NCBI GenBank assembly: GCA_934718155.1
Contig: CAKUZF010000012.1
Location: 5,616-69,615, forward strand
Reading direction: 5' to 3'
Origin: an uncultured Parabacteroides sp.
GTDB lineage: Bacteria > Bacteroidota > Bacteroidia > Bacteroidales > Tannerellaceae
DNA: 64,000 nucleotides
A model generated the notes under the pieces. That model made no database searches and was not told the origin of the DNA. It saw only the letters and a program-made list of their open reading frames with translations. The position numbers and the translations under genes were made by a program. This document shows positions 1 to 8,120 of the stretch, one piece after another (position 1 is the first letter of the stretch; the number at the start of each line of letters is the position of its first letter).

Positions 1-435
1 AGCCTTCATCGCAGCCAACGACATCGGCACGTGCCACTCCCACGGGCTGGCGATGATTACGCAGTCAAACTCCTCGTTGTTGAGCATCCGCTCAAACTCA
101 CGCTCGCCACCCTTGTAAACCTTCGGGGCGGGCACATTGAATTTGGCAATATGCTTCAGCGTGCTATCAATCGGACCTTGCTGTATATCGCAGATGGCCA
201 CGATCTTGTTGCCAGGGATCGCCAACACATTGTTAATGTGCTCTTGACAACGCGAACCCGTACCGATAAAACCAAAACGCAACTTGCCATCATCTTTGCC
301 AGCCGTTTTCTTTTTTGCTTGCGATGTTTCAGCGACAGAATTGGCTGCTTGAGCGGGCCCAGCCATGGCCAATCCGGCAGCGCCTAAGCCTGCTACGGAA
401 ACTTTCTTTAAGAAAGAACGACGTGTGCTCTCCAT
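1..435 (-). CDS. Gfo/Idh/MocA family oxidoreductase, N-terminal part (cut by window edge)
   Basis: The first 145 codons of an NAD(P)-dependent oxidoreductase of the Gfo/Idh/MocA family; the rest lies beyond base 1. Seen: a twin-arginine-like leader (RRSFLKK near residue 5, then a small-residue hydrophobic stretch ending near APAQA), followed by the Rossmann start FGFIGTGSRCQEHI and later VIIASPWEWH. Family members act on sugars or their derivatives, and in Bacteroidales many exported ones have this Tat-type leader; some belong to GH109. Whether this one is a dehydrogenase or a GH109-type glycosidase cannot be told from the N-terminus. The ATG at 435 is supported by a TAATTTTG -7 box about 40 bases upstream. 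The gene is transcribed away from repeat array 1. Confidence 0.85.
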   Translation of the reverse strand, partial: MESTRRSFLKKVSVAGLGAAGLAMAGPAQAANSVAETSQAKKKTAGKDDGKLRFGFIGTGSRCQEHINNVLAIPGNKIVAICDIQQGPIDSTLKHIAKFNVPAPKVYKGGEREFERMLNNEEFDCVIIASPWEWHVPMSLAAMKA

Positions 436-476
436 ATATGTTTATTAATTTAAATGAGGTTTATCACTTTTGGGCA

Positions 477-484
477 CAAAATTA
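477..484 (-). promoter_or_regulatory. Putative -7 box (TAATTTTG) for the Gfo/Idh gene
   Basis: Matches the Bacteroidetes -7 consensus TAnnTTTG on the minus strand, about 40 bases before the ATG at 435. No convincing -33 TTG was found at the usual distance. Confidence 0.4.
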
Positions 485-576
485 AAAAGTTTTCCTCACA
501 TTTGAAAACAATCGTCACGGTTTCCTAAAGAAAGGGGCTAATTAGACAAAAACAGGCAGCGGAAGGCTTAAAAAAA

Positions 577-690
577 AACGATGGGCAACGGCCTGATTTT
601 CGTTGCCCATCGTTGTAAATTTCGTTGCCCATGGTTTTCTATTCCGTTGCCCATGGTTTTCTATTCCGTTGCCCATGGTTTTTCACGCCA
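577..690. repeat. 22-bp periodic array 1, core GTTGCCCAT
   Basis: Five consecutive 22-base units at 579-600 (inverted), 601-622, 623-644, 645-666 and 667-688. Units 3 and 4 are identical. The constant part is CGTTGCCCAT(C/G)G; the remainder is an AT-rich 10-11 base segment. The first unit is inverted, so 577-590 and 601-614 form a perfect 14-bp stem with a 10-base loop. The array lies just past the 3' end of cpsB and upstream of the Gfo/Idh promoter. The segment CGTTGTAAATTTCGTTGCCC (611-630) recurs exactly in array 3. Confidence 0.9.
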
Positions 691-709
691 ATCACCATGT
701 TTTTTTGGC

Positions 710-1435
710 TCATTCCTCAAGCTTTTTCCTGACCAGTTCGCCGACTCGCAATGCCACCTTTTTCGGCAGTTTTTGCTGCCACAAGTCGGGATGCGACAAT
801 GCCTGGCGATGCATATCGGTGCCGCATATCAAATAATAGCCCTGCTTCAGCAGCCATTCCGCACGCCTTCGCGCTTCGGAACCATATCCTCCCACCACCG
901 AGAAAAGATCCAGCTGGAATGCGATCCGCTCCTCGTGCAATCGCTTGTATTCCCTCTCGTCCATATACATATAGCGCTCGGGATGGGCCAGCAAGGGTAT
1001 ATAACCCGCCGATTTTATCCGATCAAGGAAGTCGTTCATGCCATACGGCGGATTGAAATAGGAGGTCTCAACCAACACGTAGCGTTTCTCTTCGCCGAGC
1101 GGAAGGAGTTGCCCCTGGCTCAATCGCTCATTAAACAGGCCATCCAGCATGTGCTCGGCCGCCAAACGCAGCTCGACAGGGCCCGAATAAGCCGCCTTCA
1201 GCTCATCCAATCGCCGAGACAGACGCTCGACGGTGTTGGGGAAATCCTCCATGATGTGCGGGGTGAGCCACACCTTGCGGATTCCCCACTCTTCGTAGAG
1301 GCGCAACATGCTCAGCGACTCCTCCATCGTGCGAGCCCCATCGTCGACGCCGGGGAGTAAATGGCAATGGTATTCGACGAACTGATTGCGCAAGACGCAA
1401 TCGCCTAATGTCGTTGAGCTACTAAAAGGCCACAT
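710..1435 (-). CDS. CpsB/CapC-type PHP-family protein-tyrosine phosphatase
   Basis: Predicted manganese-dependent tyrosine phosphatase of the PHP superfamily that removes phosphate from the Tyr-rich tail of the Wzc-type kinase encoded just upstream, so tuning capsule or exopolysaccharide export. Seen: the PHP motif YHCHLLPGVDDGA with metal-binding His23, His25 and Asp31, a later TPHIMEDFPN, AHPERY in mid-protein and GTDMHRQ towards the C-terminus. At 241 residues it has the family's usual size. It follows wzc with an 8-base gap and is the last gene of the three-gene export operon. Cytoplasmic; no signal peptide. The assignment rests on motifs and context together. Confidence 0.9.
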   Translation of the reverse strand: MWPFSSSTTLGDCVLRNQFVEYHCHLLPGVDDGARTMEESLSMLRLYEEWGIRKVWLTPHIMEDFPNTVERLSRRLDELKAAYSGPVELRLAAEHMLDGLFNERLSQGQLLPLGEEKRYVLVETSYFNPPYGMNDFLDRIKSAGYIPLLAHPERYMYMDEREYKRLHEERIAFQLDLFSVVGGYGSEARRRAEWLLKQGYYLICGTDMHRQALSHPDLWQQKLPKKVALRVGELVRKKLEE

Positions 1436-1443
1436 TCTTTTGC

Positions 1444-3876
1444 CTATTTCTCGTTTTCATAGCCCGAATAGCCATACCTATAGCCGTACTTATAACCATA
1501 TTTATAGCCATACTTATAGCCATAACGGCCTGAGCCATTGTCGGTGCCATTCAGCAAGAGTGCCATGTTCACGAATTTCTTTTCCGTGTAGTAACGCTCG
1601 ATGACAGGCAACATCGAACGATCCAACAAGCCTGCGCGCACCACGAATAGGGTCTGGTCGACCAGCTTATTGATGATAGAGGCATCGGCCACAATCTCAA
1701 CCGGCGGGCAATCGATGAAGACATAATCGTATTGCTGACGCAAGGTAGCGATCAACTCGCCTAAGCGATCAGAGAACAACAGCTCGGCAGGGTTGGGGGG
1801 CAACGTGCCCACCGGGATTACCTCAACGGGGTTGCCATCAGTAGGTTTATAGATGATGTCTTGTATGTTGTCGACCTGCTCAGCCAAGTAGTCAGACATG
1901 CCCACCTTCGGCTTATTCACGCTCTCGCTCAGAGAGGCCTTACGCAAGTCGAGGTCGAGCACGATCACCTTCTTTCCTTTGATGCCCAAGCTTATCGCCA
2001 AGTTATACGTAACGAAGGTCTTACCACTATCCGGATTGGCCGAGGTCAGCATAATCACCTTCGCACCCTTCTCCTTGCCAAACATAAACTCCAAGTTGGT
2101 ACGCACCACGCGGTAAGCCTCATTGATCACGTTGCGGCTACCGTTCTTCACAACCACCGTGAAGACCTTCTTCTGCTTGTTACGATTAGGCAGCTCGAAA
2201 CCAAGCAAGCTGCGTTTCTTCACGAAGACCGCAGGAATCTCGCCCACAAACGGAATTGTCATGTTCTCCAAATCCTTGCGTCCACGCACCTTGGTGTTCA
2301 TCACCTCCATCAGATAGATAATGCCTATCGGAATCATCAATCCCAGCACAAAGGCAATCAAGAAAATCTTGTTCCGCACCGGCGCCGTCGGCAACATGCT
2401 GCCCGTTGGCGGCGTAATCACGCGCGTATTATAAGCGGTAAAGGCTTGCGACAGCTCATTCTCCTCACGTTTCTGCAACAAGAAAAGATAGAGCGACTCT
2501 TTCACCTTCTGCTGGCGCTCAACGCTGAGCAGGTGTTTCGCCTGGTTGGGGTTGTCGGCGATACGTGCCGTAGTTCGCTTTTCGGTCAGCTCCAAAGCCG
2601 CCAACTGCGTGTTCAACGCCTCAATCTGGTTGTCGACAGAGCTGATCAACGCCTGTCGCAAAGAGGCCAACTGGTTGTCCAAATCGATCACCAAGGGATT
2701 CTGCTCACTACTATTGGCCACCAAGTTGTTGCGTTGCAACTGCTTGGTGTTATATTGCGCAATCTGGCTCTCGATGCTTGTGCTCTCCAGTCCGGAGTTT
2801 GCAGGCAGCAACTGATCCTTGCTCTGGATATTCGTCAGGTAGTTGCGGATGTAGCGAGCCATCGAAAGCTGGTTGTTGATCTGCATGATTTGCGTGGAGG
2901 TTTGCGCCCCCTGCGTCATATAAAGATTGGAAGCCGCTTGCACGTCGGGCAAGAGGTTCTGGCTCTTAAAGTCGGAGATGTCGCTATCCACATGGCCCAA
3001 CTCTTTCTCGATTACGCCCAGACGATCGTTGATGAACATCGAGGTGCTGATAGCGATCTGATTCTTATCCTTCACCCAATTCTCATTATAGATGGCAATC
3101 AGCGTGTTTAAGAAGTCCTCAGCGCGCTGGATGTTCACGTCTTTAAACTCAAGGTTGATCACGCTGGCCTGCTTATTGGCCAACTGCACGACCATATTCG
3201 CCATATAGCGCGAAGTGGTGGCATACAGGTTGCTTCGGCTTACATAAAGCGGCCCCTCGAACTCAATCTCGCCATAAGGCGATGGCATCAACCGCAACTC
3301 ACCAACGGGCGTAGAAACCGGCTCATTCAGTTTAGCCTGAATAGGCTCAGCATCCATCTTGTCTCCATTTCGCTTAAAATCGCTCAGCTGATAACTTCCG
3401 TCATCACCCACGGCGTTGATTGTCAAGCTCACGTTCTCGTTGTCGGCTATGCTTTCAAAACGCACAATCAAGGGCAAGGCCTTTCCATAAAGCGTATGAC
3501 GATAGAAGGTTCCATCGGCTCCGTAGTTCACGTCTAAGTTCAAACGTTTCACCACGTCTAACACGATAGCGGGCGATTGCAGGGCGATCAGCTCGTTGTT
3601 CACGTTCGTGTTGGACTGGAAGATACCCATATCCGCAAACGCCGACCCTACCTCGTTCCTTAAGCTCTGTCCTTTCGCGTTCTCCTTGATCAGCAAAGAG
3701 GCCGTGCGGGTATAAACAGGCTCCGAGCGCAACACATAAAGCACCGCAATGCCCAGCACGATTACCACTGAAGCCACAAACCAATGCCATCTTCCCAAGC
3801 ATAGCATCAGCAACTCTTGAATATTGACAGACTCCTCTGTCTCATTCATCCGATTTATTTCTTGATTGATTGTCAT
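1444..3876 (-). CDS. Wzc-like polysaccharide co-polymerase / tyrosine autokinase
   Basis: Inner-membrane protein that controls chain length and export of a surface polysaccharide and phosphorylates itself on tyrosine. Seen: a transmembrane segment near residues 30-49, a long periplasmic Wzz-type region with coiled coil, a second transmembrane segment near 505-525, then a cytoplasmic BY-kinase domain with Walker A SANPDSGKT near 612, Walker A' VIVLDLDLRK and Walker B YVFIDCPP. The last 30 residues are a Tyr cluster built from a repeated Tyr-Gly-Tyr-Lys unit, the usual autophosphorylation tail. That tail is written as near-identical 12-base DNA repeats (about 1453-1535), so its length could vary by slippage. 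The gene lies 20 bases after wza and 8 bases before cpsB. Confidence 0.93.
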   Translation of the reverse strand: MTINQEINRMNETEESVNIQELLMLCLGRWHWFVASVVIVLGIAVLYVLRSEPVYTRTASLLIKENAKGQSLRNEVGSAFADMGIFQSNTNVNNELIALQSPAIVLDVVKRLNLDVNYGADGTFYRHTLYGKALPLIVRFESIADNENVSLTINAVGDDGSYQLSDFKRNGDKMDAEPIQAKLNEPVSTPVGELRLMPSPYGEIEFEGPLYVSRSNLYATTSRYMANMVVQLANKQASVINLEFKDVNIQRAEDFLNTLIAIYNENWVKDKNQIAISTSMFINDRLGVIEKELGHVDSDISDFKSQNLLPDVQAASNLYMTQGAQTSTQIMQINNQLSMARYIRNYLTNIQSKDQLLPANSGLESTSIESQIAQYNTKQLQRNNLVANSSEQNPLVIDLDNQLASLRQALISSVDNQIEALNTQLAALELTEKRTTARIADNPNQAKHLLSVERQQKVKESLYLFLLQKREENELSQAFTAYNTRVITPPTGSMLPTAPVRNKIFLIAFVLGLMIPIGIIYLMEVMNTKVRGRKDLENMTIPFVGEIPAVFVKKRSLLGFELPNRNKQKKVFTVVVKNGSRNVINEAYRVVRTNLEFMFGKEKGAKVIMLTSANPDSGKTFVTYNLAISLGIKGKKVIVLDLDLRKASLSESVNKPKVGMSDYLAEQVDNIQDIIYKPTDGNPVEVIPVGTLPPNPAELLFSDRLGELIATLRQQYDYVFIDCPPVEIVADASIINKLVDQTLFVVRAGLLDRSMLPVIERYYTEKKFVNMALLLNGTDNGSGRYGYKYGYKYGYKYGYRYGYSGYENEK

Positions 3877-3896
3877 GTTCTTTTATCAGATTGTTC

Positions 3897-4733
3897 TTAT
3901 TTGAAAATCAACACAGCCACACTGGTCAGCAAAGAGGAAAGCGAGATCCAGAAAGAGGTGGAACGCACGTTGTTGCCATTCACCGTAGATTGGCGGGCAC
4001 GCATCTCGTTCGGCTCCACGTAGACCACGTCATTCTGACGCAAATTATAGACAGGTGAGCCATACACACGCTCCGCCGAGGTAAGATCTACGCCATAGAC
4101 CAACCGTTTGCCATTCTCCTCGCGCAACACTTTTACGTTCTCACGACGGCCTTGGATGGTCAAGTCGCCCGCCATGCTGATCGCATCCAGCAGCGTCACT
4201 TCATCGCGGTCGATCGCATAACGGCCCGGGCGAGCCACCTCGCCCAGCACGGAGATGCTCAAGTTCATATACTCCACCGTCACCACAGGATCCTTCACCA
4301 GGTTCTGGCTGATCAACTCCTGCTTAATATAGGAAGCGATCTCCTCGCGTGTCTTTCCAGCGACCGACAAAGTGCCCAACACAGGGAAATCGATCTCGCC
4401 CGCTTTATTGACCGTATAGCCCGACAAGCCTCTCGAACTGCTGTAAGATCCCGTCACGCCATTCGAGTAGCGCGAGCTTTGCCCCATCTGAGAAGTCATG
4501 ATAGGCAAGTTGAACAGGTCGGTAAGCTGCGCGTCGCGGCTCTTTACCAAGATAGAGAGCTGATCGCCCGACTGGATGCGAATCTCAGCGGGGTAAGCCA
4601 CCTCCTGAATCGTCTCTCCCGGTCTTAAGTCTTGGAAATAGGAAATTTGTTTCGGCGCGGAACAAGCCACACACAAACAGGCCATCAGCATTGCGCCAAG
4701 CCAAAGTTTACATTTCTTTGTTAAACACATCAT
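3897..4733 (-). CDS. Wza-like polysaccharide export lipoprotein (Poly_export + SLBB)
   Basis: Outer-membrane polysaccharide export protein, partner of the Wzc-like kinase. Seen: a lipoprotein signal ending at a Cys near residue 24 (CLCVAC/SAPK), a polysaccharide export domain (IRIQSGDQLSILVKSRDAQL, then EIDFPVLGTLSVAGKTREEI), one SLBB domain (ISVLGEVARPGRYAIDRDE) and a hydrophobic C-terminal helix. An in-frame ATG at 4793 would add 20 polar residues ahead of the signal peptide. I chose the double ATG at 4733/4730 because the signal peptide begins there and because a -7 box at 4791-4798 would put the transcript start downstream of 4793. First gene of the operon; no glycosyltransferases follow, so the polysaccharide itself is made elsewhere. 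Confidence 0.88.
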   Translation of the reverse strand: MMCLTKKCKLWLGAMLMACLCVACSAPKQISYFQDLRPGETIQEVAYPAEIRIQSGDQLSILVKSRDAQLTDLFNLPIMTSQMGQSSRYSNGVTGSYSSSRGLSGYTVNKAGEIDFPVLGTLSVAGKTREEIASYIKQELISQNLVKDPVVTVEYMNLSISVLGEVARPGRYAIDRDEVTLLDAISMAGDLTIQGRRENVKVLREENGKRLVYGVDLTSAERVYGSPVYNLRQNDVVYVEPNEMRARQSTVNGNNVRSTSFWISLSSLLTSVAVLIFK

Positions 4734-4790
4734 CCTTTTGTCTTTATTTTTGCCGTTGTTATAACTTTCGTCATTATCTATTAGGATTTG

Positions 4791-4798
4791 CAAAGATA
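4791..4798 (-). promoter_or_regulatory. Putative -7 box (TATCTTTG) of the wza-wzc-cpsB operon
   Basis: Exact match to TAnnTTTG on the minus strand, 58 bases before the chosen start of the export lipoprotein. It argues against translation starting at 4793. Confidence 0.55.
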
Positions 4799-4914
4799 GG
4801 ATAAATCCTCTAATGCGCCCGTCTTTTCCTTGTAAAAACAGACACTTGTCTCTTATTTTGGCGTTATTTGCGATCTGCGGAGGCCAATTATCCCCTTATT
4901 CGGAAATATTCGCG

Positions 4915-4922
4915 TACTTTTG
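4915..4922 (+). promoter_or_regulatory. Putative -7 box (TACTTTTG) of trmD
   Basis: Exact TAnnTTTG match ending 25 bases before the trmD ATG at 4948. It argues against an in-frame upstream start at 4813. Confidence 0.5.
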
Positions 4923-4947
4923 CGGTGAAATCAGTAGAAATAAACGT

Positions 4948-5622
4948 ATGCGTATCGATATTCTGACCGTTCTGCCCGAGATGATAGAGGGCATGATCAA
5001 CTGCTCCATCGTGAAGCGAGCACAAGATAAGGGATTAGCCGAAATCCATTTACACAACCTGCGCGACTACACCACCAACAAGTGGCGTCGCGTCGACGAT
5101 TATCCTTTTGGCGGCGAGGCAGGCATGGTGATGCAAATCGAGCCCATCGATCGCGCGATCAGCGCCCTGAAGAGCGAGCGAGACTACGACGAGGTGATCT
5201 ACACCTCGCCCGATGGCGAGACCTTCAACCAGCCAATCGCCAACCAGATGTCGATGCTGAACAATCTCATCATCCTCTGCGGCCACTACAAGGGCATCGA
5301 CTACCGCATCCGCGAGCATTTGATCACCCGCGAGATCTCTGTAGGCGATTACGTGCTGACGGGAGGCGAACTGGCAGCGGCGATCATCACCGACGCAGTG
5401 GTGCGCATCATACCCGGAGCCATCGGCGACGAGCAGAGTGCCCTCTCCGACTCATTCCAGGACAATCTTCTTGCCCCTCCTGTCTATACCCGCCCAGCGG
5501 AGTATAAGGGCTGGCGTGTGCCCGACGTGTTGCTCTCGGGCCATCAACGCAAGATCGAGGAGTGGCGCCTGCAGCAGGCCCAAGAGCGCACCGCACGCCT
5601 CCGCCCCGACCTGCTGAAATAA
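4948..5622 (+). CDS. trmD: tRNA (guanine-N1-)-methyltransferase TrmD
   Basis: SPOUT-family methyltransferase that makes m1G37 in tRNAs with G at position 36, preventing +1 frameshifting; uses S-adenosylmethionine as a dimer in the cytoplasm. Seen: start MRIDILTVLPEM, the knot region LCGHYKGIDYRIREH and the SAM-binding loop SVGDYVLTGGELAA, then RVPDVLLSGHQRKIEEWR near the C-terminus. The length of 224 residues fits TrmD of this phylum. The gene is often joined with rpsP/rimM/rplS in other phyla; here it stands alone with its own promoter and terminator, facing the TonB receptor gene. Confidence 0.97.
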   Translation: MRIDILTVLPEMIEGMINCSIVKRAQDKGLAEIHLHNLRDYTTNKWRRVDDYPFGGEAGMVMQIEPIDRAISALKSERDYDEVIYTSPDGETFNQPIANQMSMLNNLIILCGHYKGIDYRIREHLITREISVGDYVLTGGELAAAIITDAVVRIIPGAIGDEQSALSDSFQDNLLAPPVYTRPAEYKGWRVPDVLLSGHQRKIEEWRLQQAQERTARLRPDLLK

Positions 5623-5626
5623 ATAA

Positions 5627-5672
5627 AAGCGATAGCGCAAGCCCTTGTCTACACAGGGCTGCGCTATCGCTT
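5627..5672. terminator. Bidirectional terminator hairpin after trmD
   Basis: AAGCGATAGCGC (5627-5638) pairs perfectly with 5661-5672, extended inward by AGCCCT/AGGGCT after one bulged A. It lies between convergent trmD and the TonB receptor gene. Confidence 0.75.
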
Positions 5673-5739
5673 AGGGAATCAATGTCTTGAATTGCGGATC
5701 GTTCGGCCAGCCCAATCGGCGGGAATCGTCGGCGGCCAT
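5671..5739 (-). other. Possible 22-codon ORF coupled to the TonB receptor stop
   Basis: An open frame (MAADDSRRLGWPNDPQFK...) begins at an ATG overlapping the TGA of the TonB receptor gene in the arrangement TGATG and ends inside the terminator stem. It could be a small coupled peptide, the remnant of a lost gene, or chance. I do not recognise the sequence. Confidence 0.2.
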
Positions 5740-7613
5740 CAGAACGTGAAATCCATACCTGCCATCACGGTGGCCTTCGGCATCGGGAAGCCCTCGTTGA
5801 TGGTATAGCGTGTGGCGGTCAGGTTCTCGCCTTTCACGAAGAAGGTCATGCCCTTATCCCGTGTACCAAGGCGATAGGCCGCCTTGGCGTTGAGCAGGGT
5901 GTAATCCTCTTTCACCGCAGTATCGGTATTTACATAGAGGTCGAAGATCGACTGCACATTCACGTTGAACGTGAAGCGACCCGGCGCATAGCTGACGCCC
6001 GCGAAGAATTTGTGTGCGGGAGCCGCCAGCAGCGGCTTGCTGGTGTGCAGGTAGCTATAGTTCATGTCAAGGCTCAAATTCGAAAGGATGCGATAGCGTG
6101 TCTCAAACTCAATACCCTTGTTGGTGAAGGTGCCCACGTTCACATTCTTAGGACGGCCGTCCACCTTCGTCACCTGAATCAGGTCGGAACCATCAATATA
6201 GAAGGCGGTCGCCTCGAACGAGAGGTTTCCATCCAGCAGGGTCTGCCCTACCGACACCTCGTAGTTCCACATGCGCTCCGGCTTCAGGTCGGGGTTCTGC
6301 GGAGGGAACATATACATCTCGCGTATCGTTGGGCTACGGAAACCTTTCGACACAGAGAACTTGATGGCGTTGCCCTCGAACGGACGGAAAGCGAAGCCAG
6401 CCTGCGGAACCCACTCGCCGCCAAACACACTGTTGTGCTCGTAGCGCACGCCGGCGTTCAGCGTCAGTTTCTCAAACAGATCCTGCTGCATCACCACATA
6501 ACCAGCCACCTCGTCGACCGTTTTCTTCACCAAGTCGGCCTGTCCGCCTTGTATACTGTCGTTCCAAGCATGTCCACCCCAGTTCTTATAGTCCACGCCC
6601 ACGGTATAGTTGCCGCCAGGCACCACTCGGAAAGATTGATAAAGCTGGAAGCCCGCATTATGGTCGTCGGAATAGAACAAATAGGGTTTCGGCGCCGCAT
6701 CCAGTTGATGGCCATCATTAATCTTATGGTGTCCCCACGTGTAGAACACGCGCAATGCGCCGCTTGTCTTATCAAACTGGTTTTCGAGCGCGGCCGAGGT
6801 CGTTCCGCGCAAGATGTGCATGATGTTATCCTCGATGGGTTGCTCCACCTTTCCCGGGTTTTGGTTCTTAAACTTCGCCAAGCTCAAGTCGCCCGTCAGG
6901 TTCAAGTGATTGTTGAAGCGATAGCCCAATTTGACGAATCCGTTCGTGATGTGGAAAGCCGAATTCGGGCGATGGCCATCGGTGCGGTCGTGATTTAACG
7001 ATATGTAACTGCTGAAGTTTCCCACGTTATAGCCGTTGTTCAGCATATACTTCTGCGTGTTATAAGAGCCAAACATCAGGCGGCCATTGGTGCGGCGGCC
7101 CGGCTGGTCGTGTTTGCGGGTAATGACGTTTACTACGCCACCCATCGCATTGGATCCATACAACAACGAGGCTGGGCCACGAACCACCTCCACACGCTCC
7201 ACATCGGAGGCCACGTAGGTGTCGGGCAACGCGTGGCCGAAGACGCCCGCCCATTGCGGCTGGCCGTCAAACAGCATCAACACCTTGTTGCCTTGGCCCA
7301 CGCCGCGCACATTGACCGTTCCGGCCGCTCCATCGGAAACGCCAAAACCGGTGACGCCCTTCTCGGTGACGAAAAGGCCGGGCACCCGCTCAGAAAGCAC
7401 AGGCAGCAGGGCCGACTCGCTGCTGGCCTCGATCTCGCTGCGCTCCACCACGGAGATTGAAAGGGGCACACTGCCCCGGCTCACTTGAATCTTATTGGCC
7501 GTAACGACCACTCCTTTTAAATTGATCAGACTGTCAGCTGGCACAACATCTGCCGCAAACAAGCTTGTTCCTGCGCACAGGCCCGCCAGCAATAATACGC
7601 TTTTCTTACTCAT
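5739..7613 (-). CDS. TonB-dependent outer-membrane receptor (metal or cofactor type)
   Basis: A 624-residue TonB-dependent transporter with a signal peptide, a plug domain (LKGVVVTANKIQ, then NVRGVGQGNKVLMLFDGQP, VERVEVVRGPASLLYGSNAMGGVVNV) and a 22-strand barrel ending in an aromatic residue (AGMDFTF). It lacks the CarboxypepD-like N-terminal extension of SusC proteins, has no SusD partner and is short, all typical of siderophore, cobalamin or metal receptors. The gene follows a NikR-like regulator by 67 bases, and an imperfect inverted repeat lies between them, which suggests metal-controlled expression. In Helicobacter, TonB receptors under NikR import nickel, but here the regulator's metal site is altered, so the ligand is uncertain. 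Confidence 0.9.
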   Translation of the reverse strand: MSKKSVLLLAGLCAGTSLFAADVVPADSLINLKGVVVTANKIQVSRGSVPLSISVVERSEIEASSESALLPVLSERVPGLFVTEKGVTGFGVSDGAAGTVNVRGVGQGNKVLMLFDGQPQWAGVFGHALPDTYVASDVERVEVVRGPASLLYGSNAMGGVVNVITRKHDQPGRRTNGRLMFGSYNTQKYMLNNGYNVGNFSSYISLNHDRTDGHRPNSAFHITNGFVKLGYRFNNHLNLTGDLSLAKFKNQNPGKVEQPIEDNIMHILRGTTSAALENQFDKTSGALRVFYTWGHHKINDGHQLDAAPKPYLFYSDDHNAGFQLYQSFRVVPGGNYTVGVDYKNWGGHAWNDSIQGGQADLVKKTVDEVAGYVVMQQDLFEKLTLNAGVRYEHNSVFGGEWVPQAGFAFRPFEGNAIKFSVSKGFRSPTIREMYMFPPQNPDLKPERMWNYEVSVGQTLLDGNLSFEATAFYIDGSDLIQVTKVDGRPKNVNVGTFTNKGIEFETRYRILSNLSLDMNYSYLHTSKPLLAAPAHKFFAGVSYAPGRFTFNVNVQSIFDLYVNTDTAVKEDYTLLNAKAAYRLGTRDKGMTFFVKGENLTATRYTINEGFPMPKATVMAGMDFTF

Positions 7614-7630
7614 ATCTCATATTACAAATT

Positions 7631-7658
7631 GTGTCACGAATATAAACAATCGTGCTAC
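7631..7658 (-). promoter_or_regulatory. Candidate operator: imperfect inverted repeat before the TonB receptor gene
   Basis: GTGTCACGA (7631-7639 region) and TCGTGCTAC (50-58 region) are inverted with 10 bases between the CACGA/TCGTG cores; seven of nine positions pair. It ends about 18 bases before the receptor ATG and directly follows the nikR-like gene, fitting an operator for a ribbon-helix-helix dimer. No experimental site is implied. Confidence 0.4.
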
Positions 7659-7680
7659 GCCACGGGCAAAAAAAAGAGCG

Positions 7681-8082
7681 TTAATCCGCTCTGCTCATAA
7701 CCAGCTTGCCATGCTTCAGTCCCTTGATGGAAGTGAGTTTATCGGCCAATTCTGTCAGCCGATAAGCCTCGCCCATGATGGTGACCGTGTGCAGGCAGCA
7801 GGTTCGGTTTAAATAATACTGCGAGGCTGACAGAATCACCTCTTTATATTCTTGCTGGATCGTGGAGATCTTTGTCGGGATCTCGCGCTTCGCTTGATCG
7901 AACAGCAGCACCACCGTGCCTGCCACGATGTGGTTGCATTGCCATTTTCGCTCTGCCACATTCTTCTCCACCAAGAAGCGGATCGCTTGCGAACGGTTAG
8001 CATAGCCATTATCCGCCACATACCGATCCAACTGTTCCAACAAGTCGTCTTCCAACGAAACTCCAAACCTTTTTAAAGCCAT
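7681..8082 (-). CDS. NikR-like CopG/ribbon-helix-helix regulator with altered metal site
   Basis: A 133-residue transcription factor with the NikR layout: an N-terminal ribbon-helix-helix (MALKRFGVSLEDDLLEQLDRYV, then RSQAIRFLVEKN) and a C-terminal ACT-like metal-binding domain (LTELADKLTSIKGLKHGKLVMS). In NikR, nickel is held by one Cys and three His (E. coli His76, His87, His89, Cys95). Aligning on the CL..V.I.G segment keeps the Cys, but the positions of His76, His87 and His89 hold Gln, Gln and Tyr. The start at ATG 8082 is preferred over GTG 8088 because it begins the RHH strand as in homologues. It has its own promoter and precedes the TonB receptor gene, its likely target. It may sense another ligand. 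Confidence 0.82.
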   Translation of the reverse strand: MALKRFGVSLEDDLLEQLDRYVADNGYANRSQAIRFLVEKNVAERKWQCNHIVAGTVVLLFDQAKREIPTKISTIQQEYKEVILSASQYYLNRTCCLHTVTIMGEAYRLTELADKLTSIKGLKHGKLVMSRAD

Positions 8083-8101
8083 AAACACGTTGTTATCTGC
8101 G

Positions 8102-8109
8102 CAAAGATA
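8102..8109 (-). promoter_or_regulatory. Putative -7 box (TATCTTTG) of the nikR-like gene
   Basis: Exact TAnnTTTG match on the minus strand, 20 bases before the ATG at 8082; a TTG lies 17 bases further upstream. Confidence 0.55.
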
Positions 8110-8120
8110 GTTATCTTTTC

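Noticed and set aside
577..690. CRISPR-like look of the 22-bp arrays
   Set aside because: The constant part is only 9-12 bases and the variable part 10-13; identical 'spacers' recur, orientation flips, and no cas gene is near.
581..836. Plus-strand frames through array 1
   Set aside because: They translate the repeats and the end of cpsB; the peptides repeat because the DNA does.
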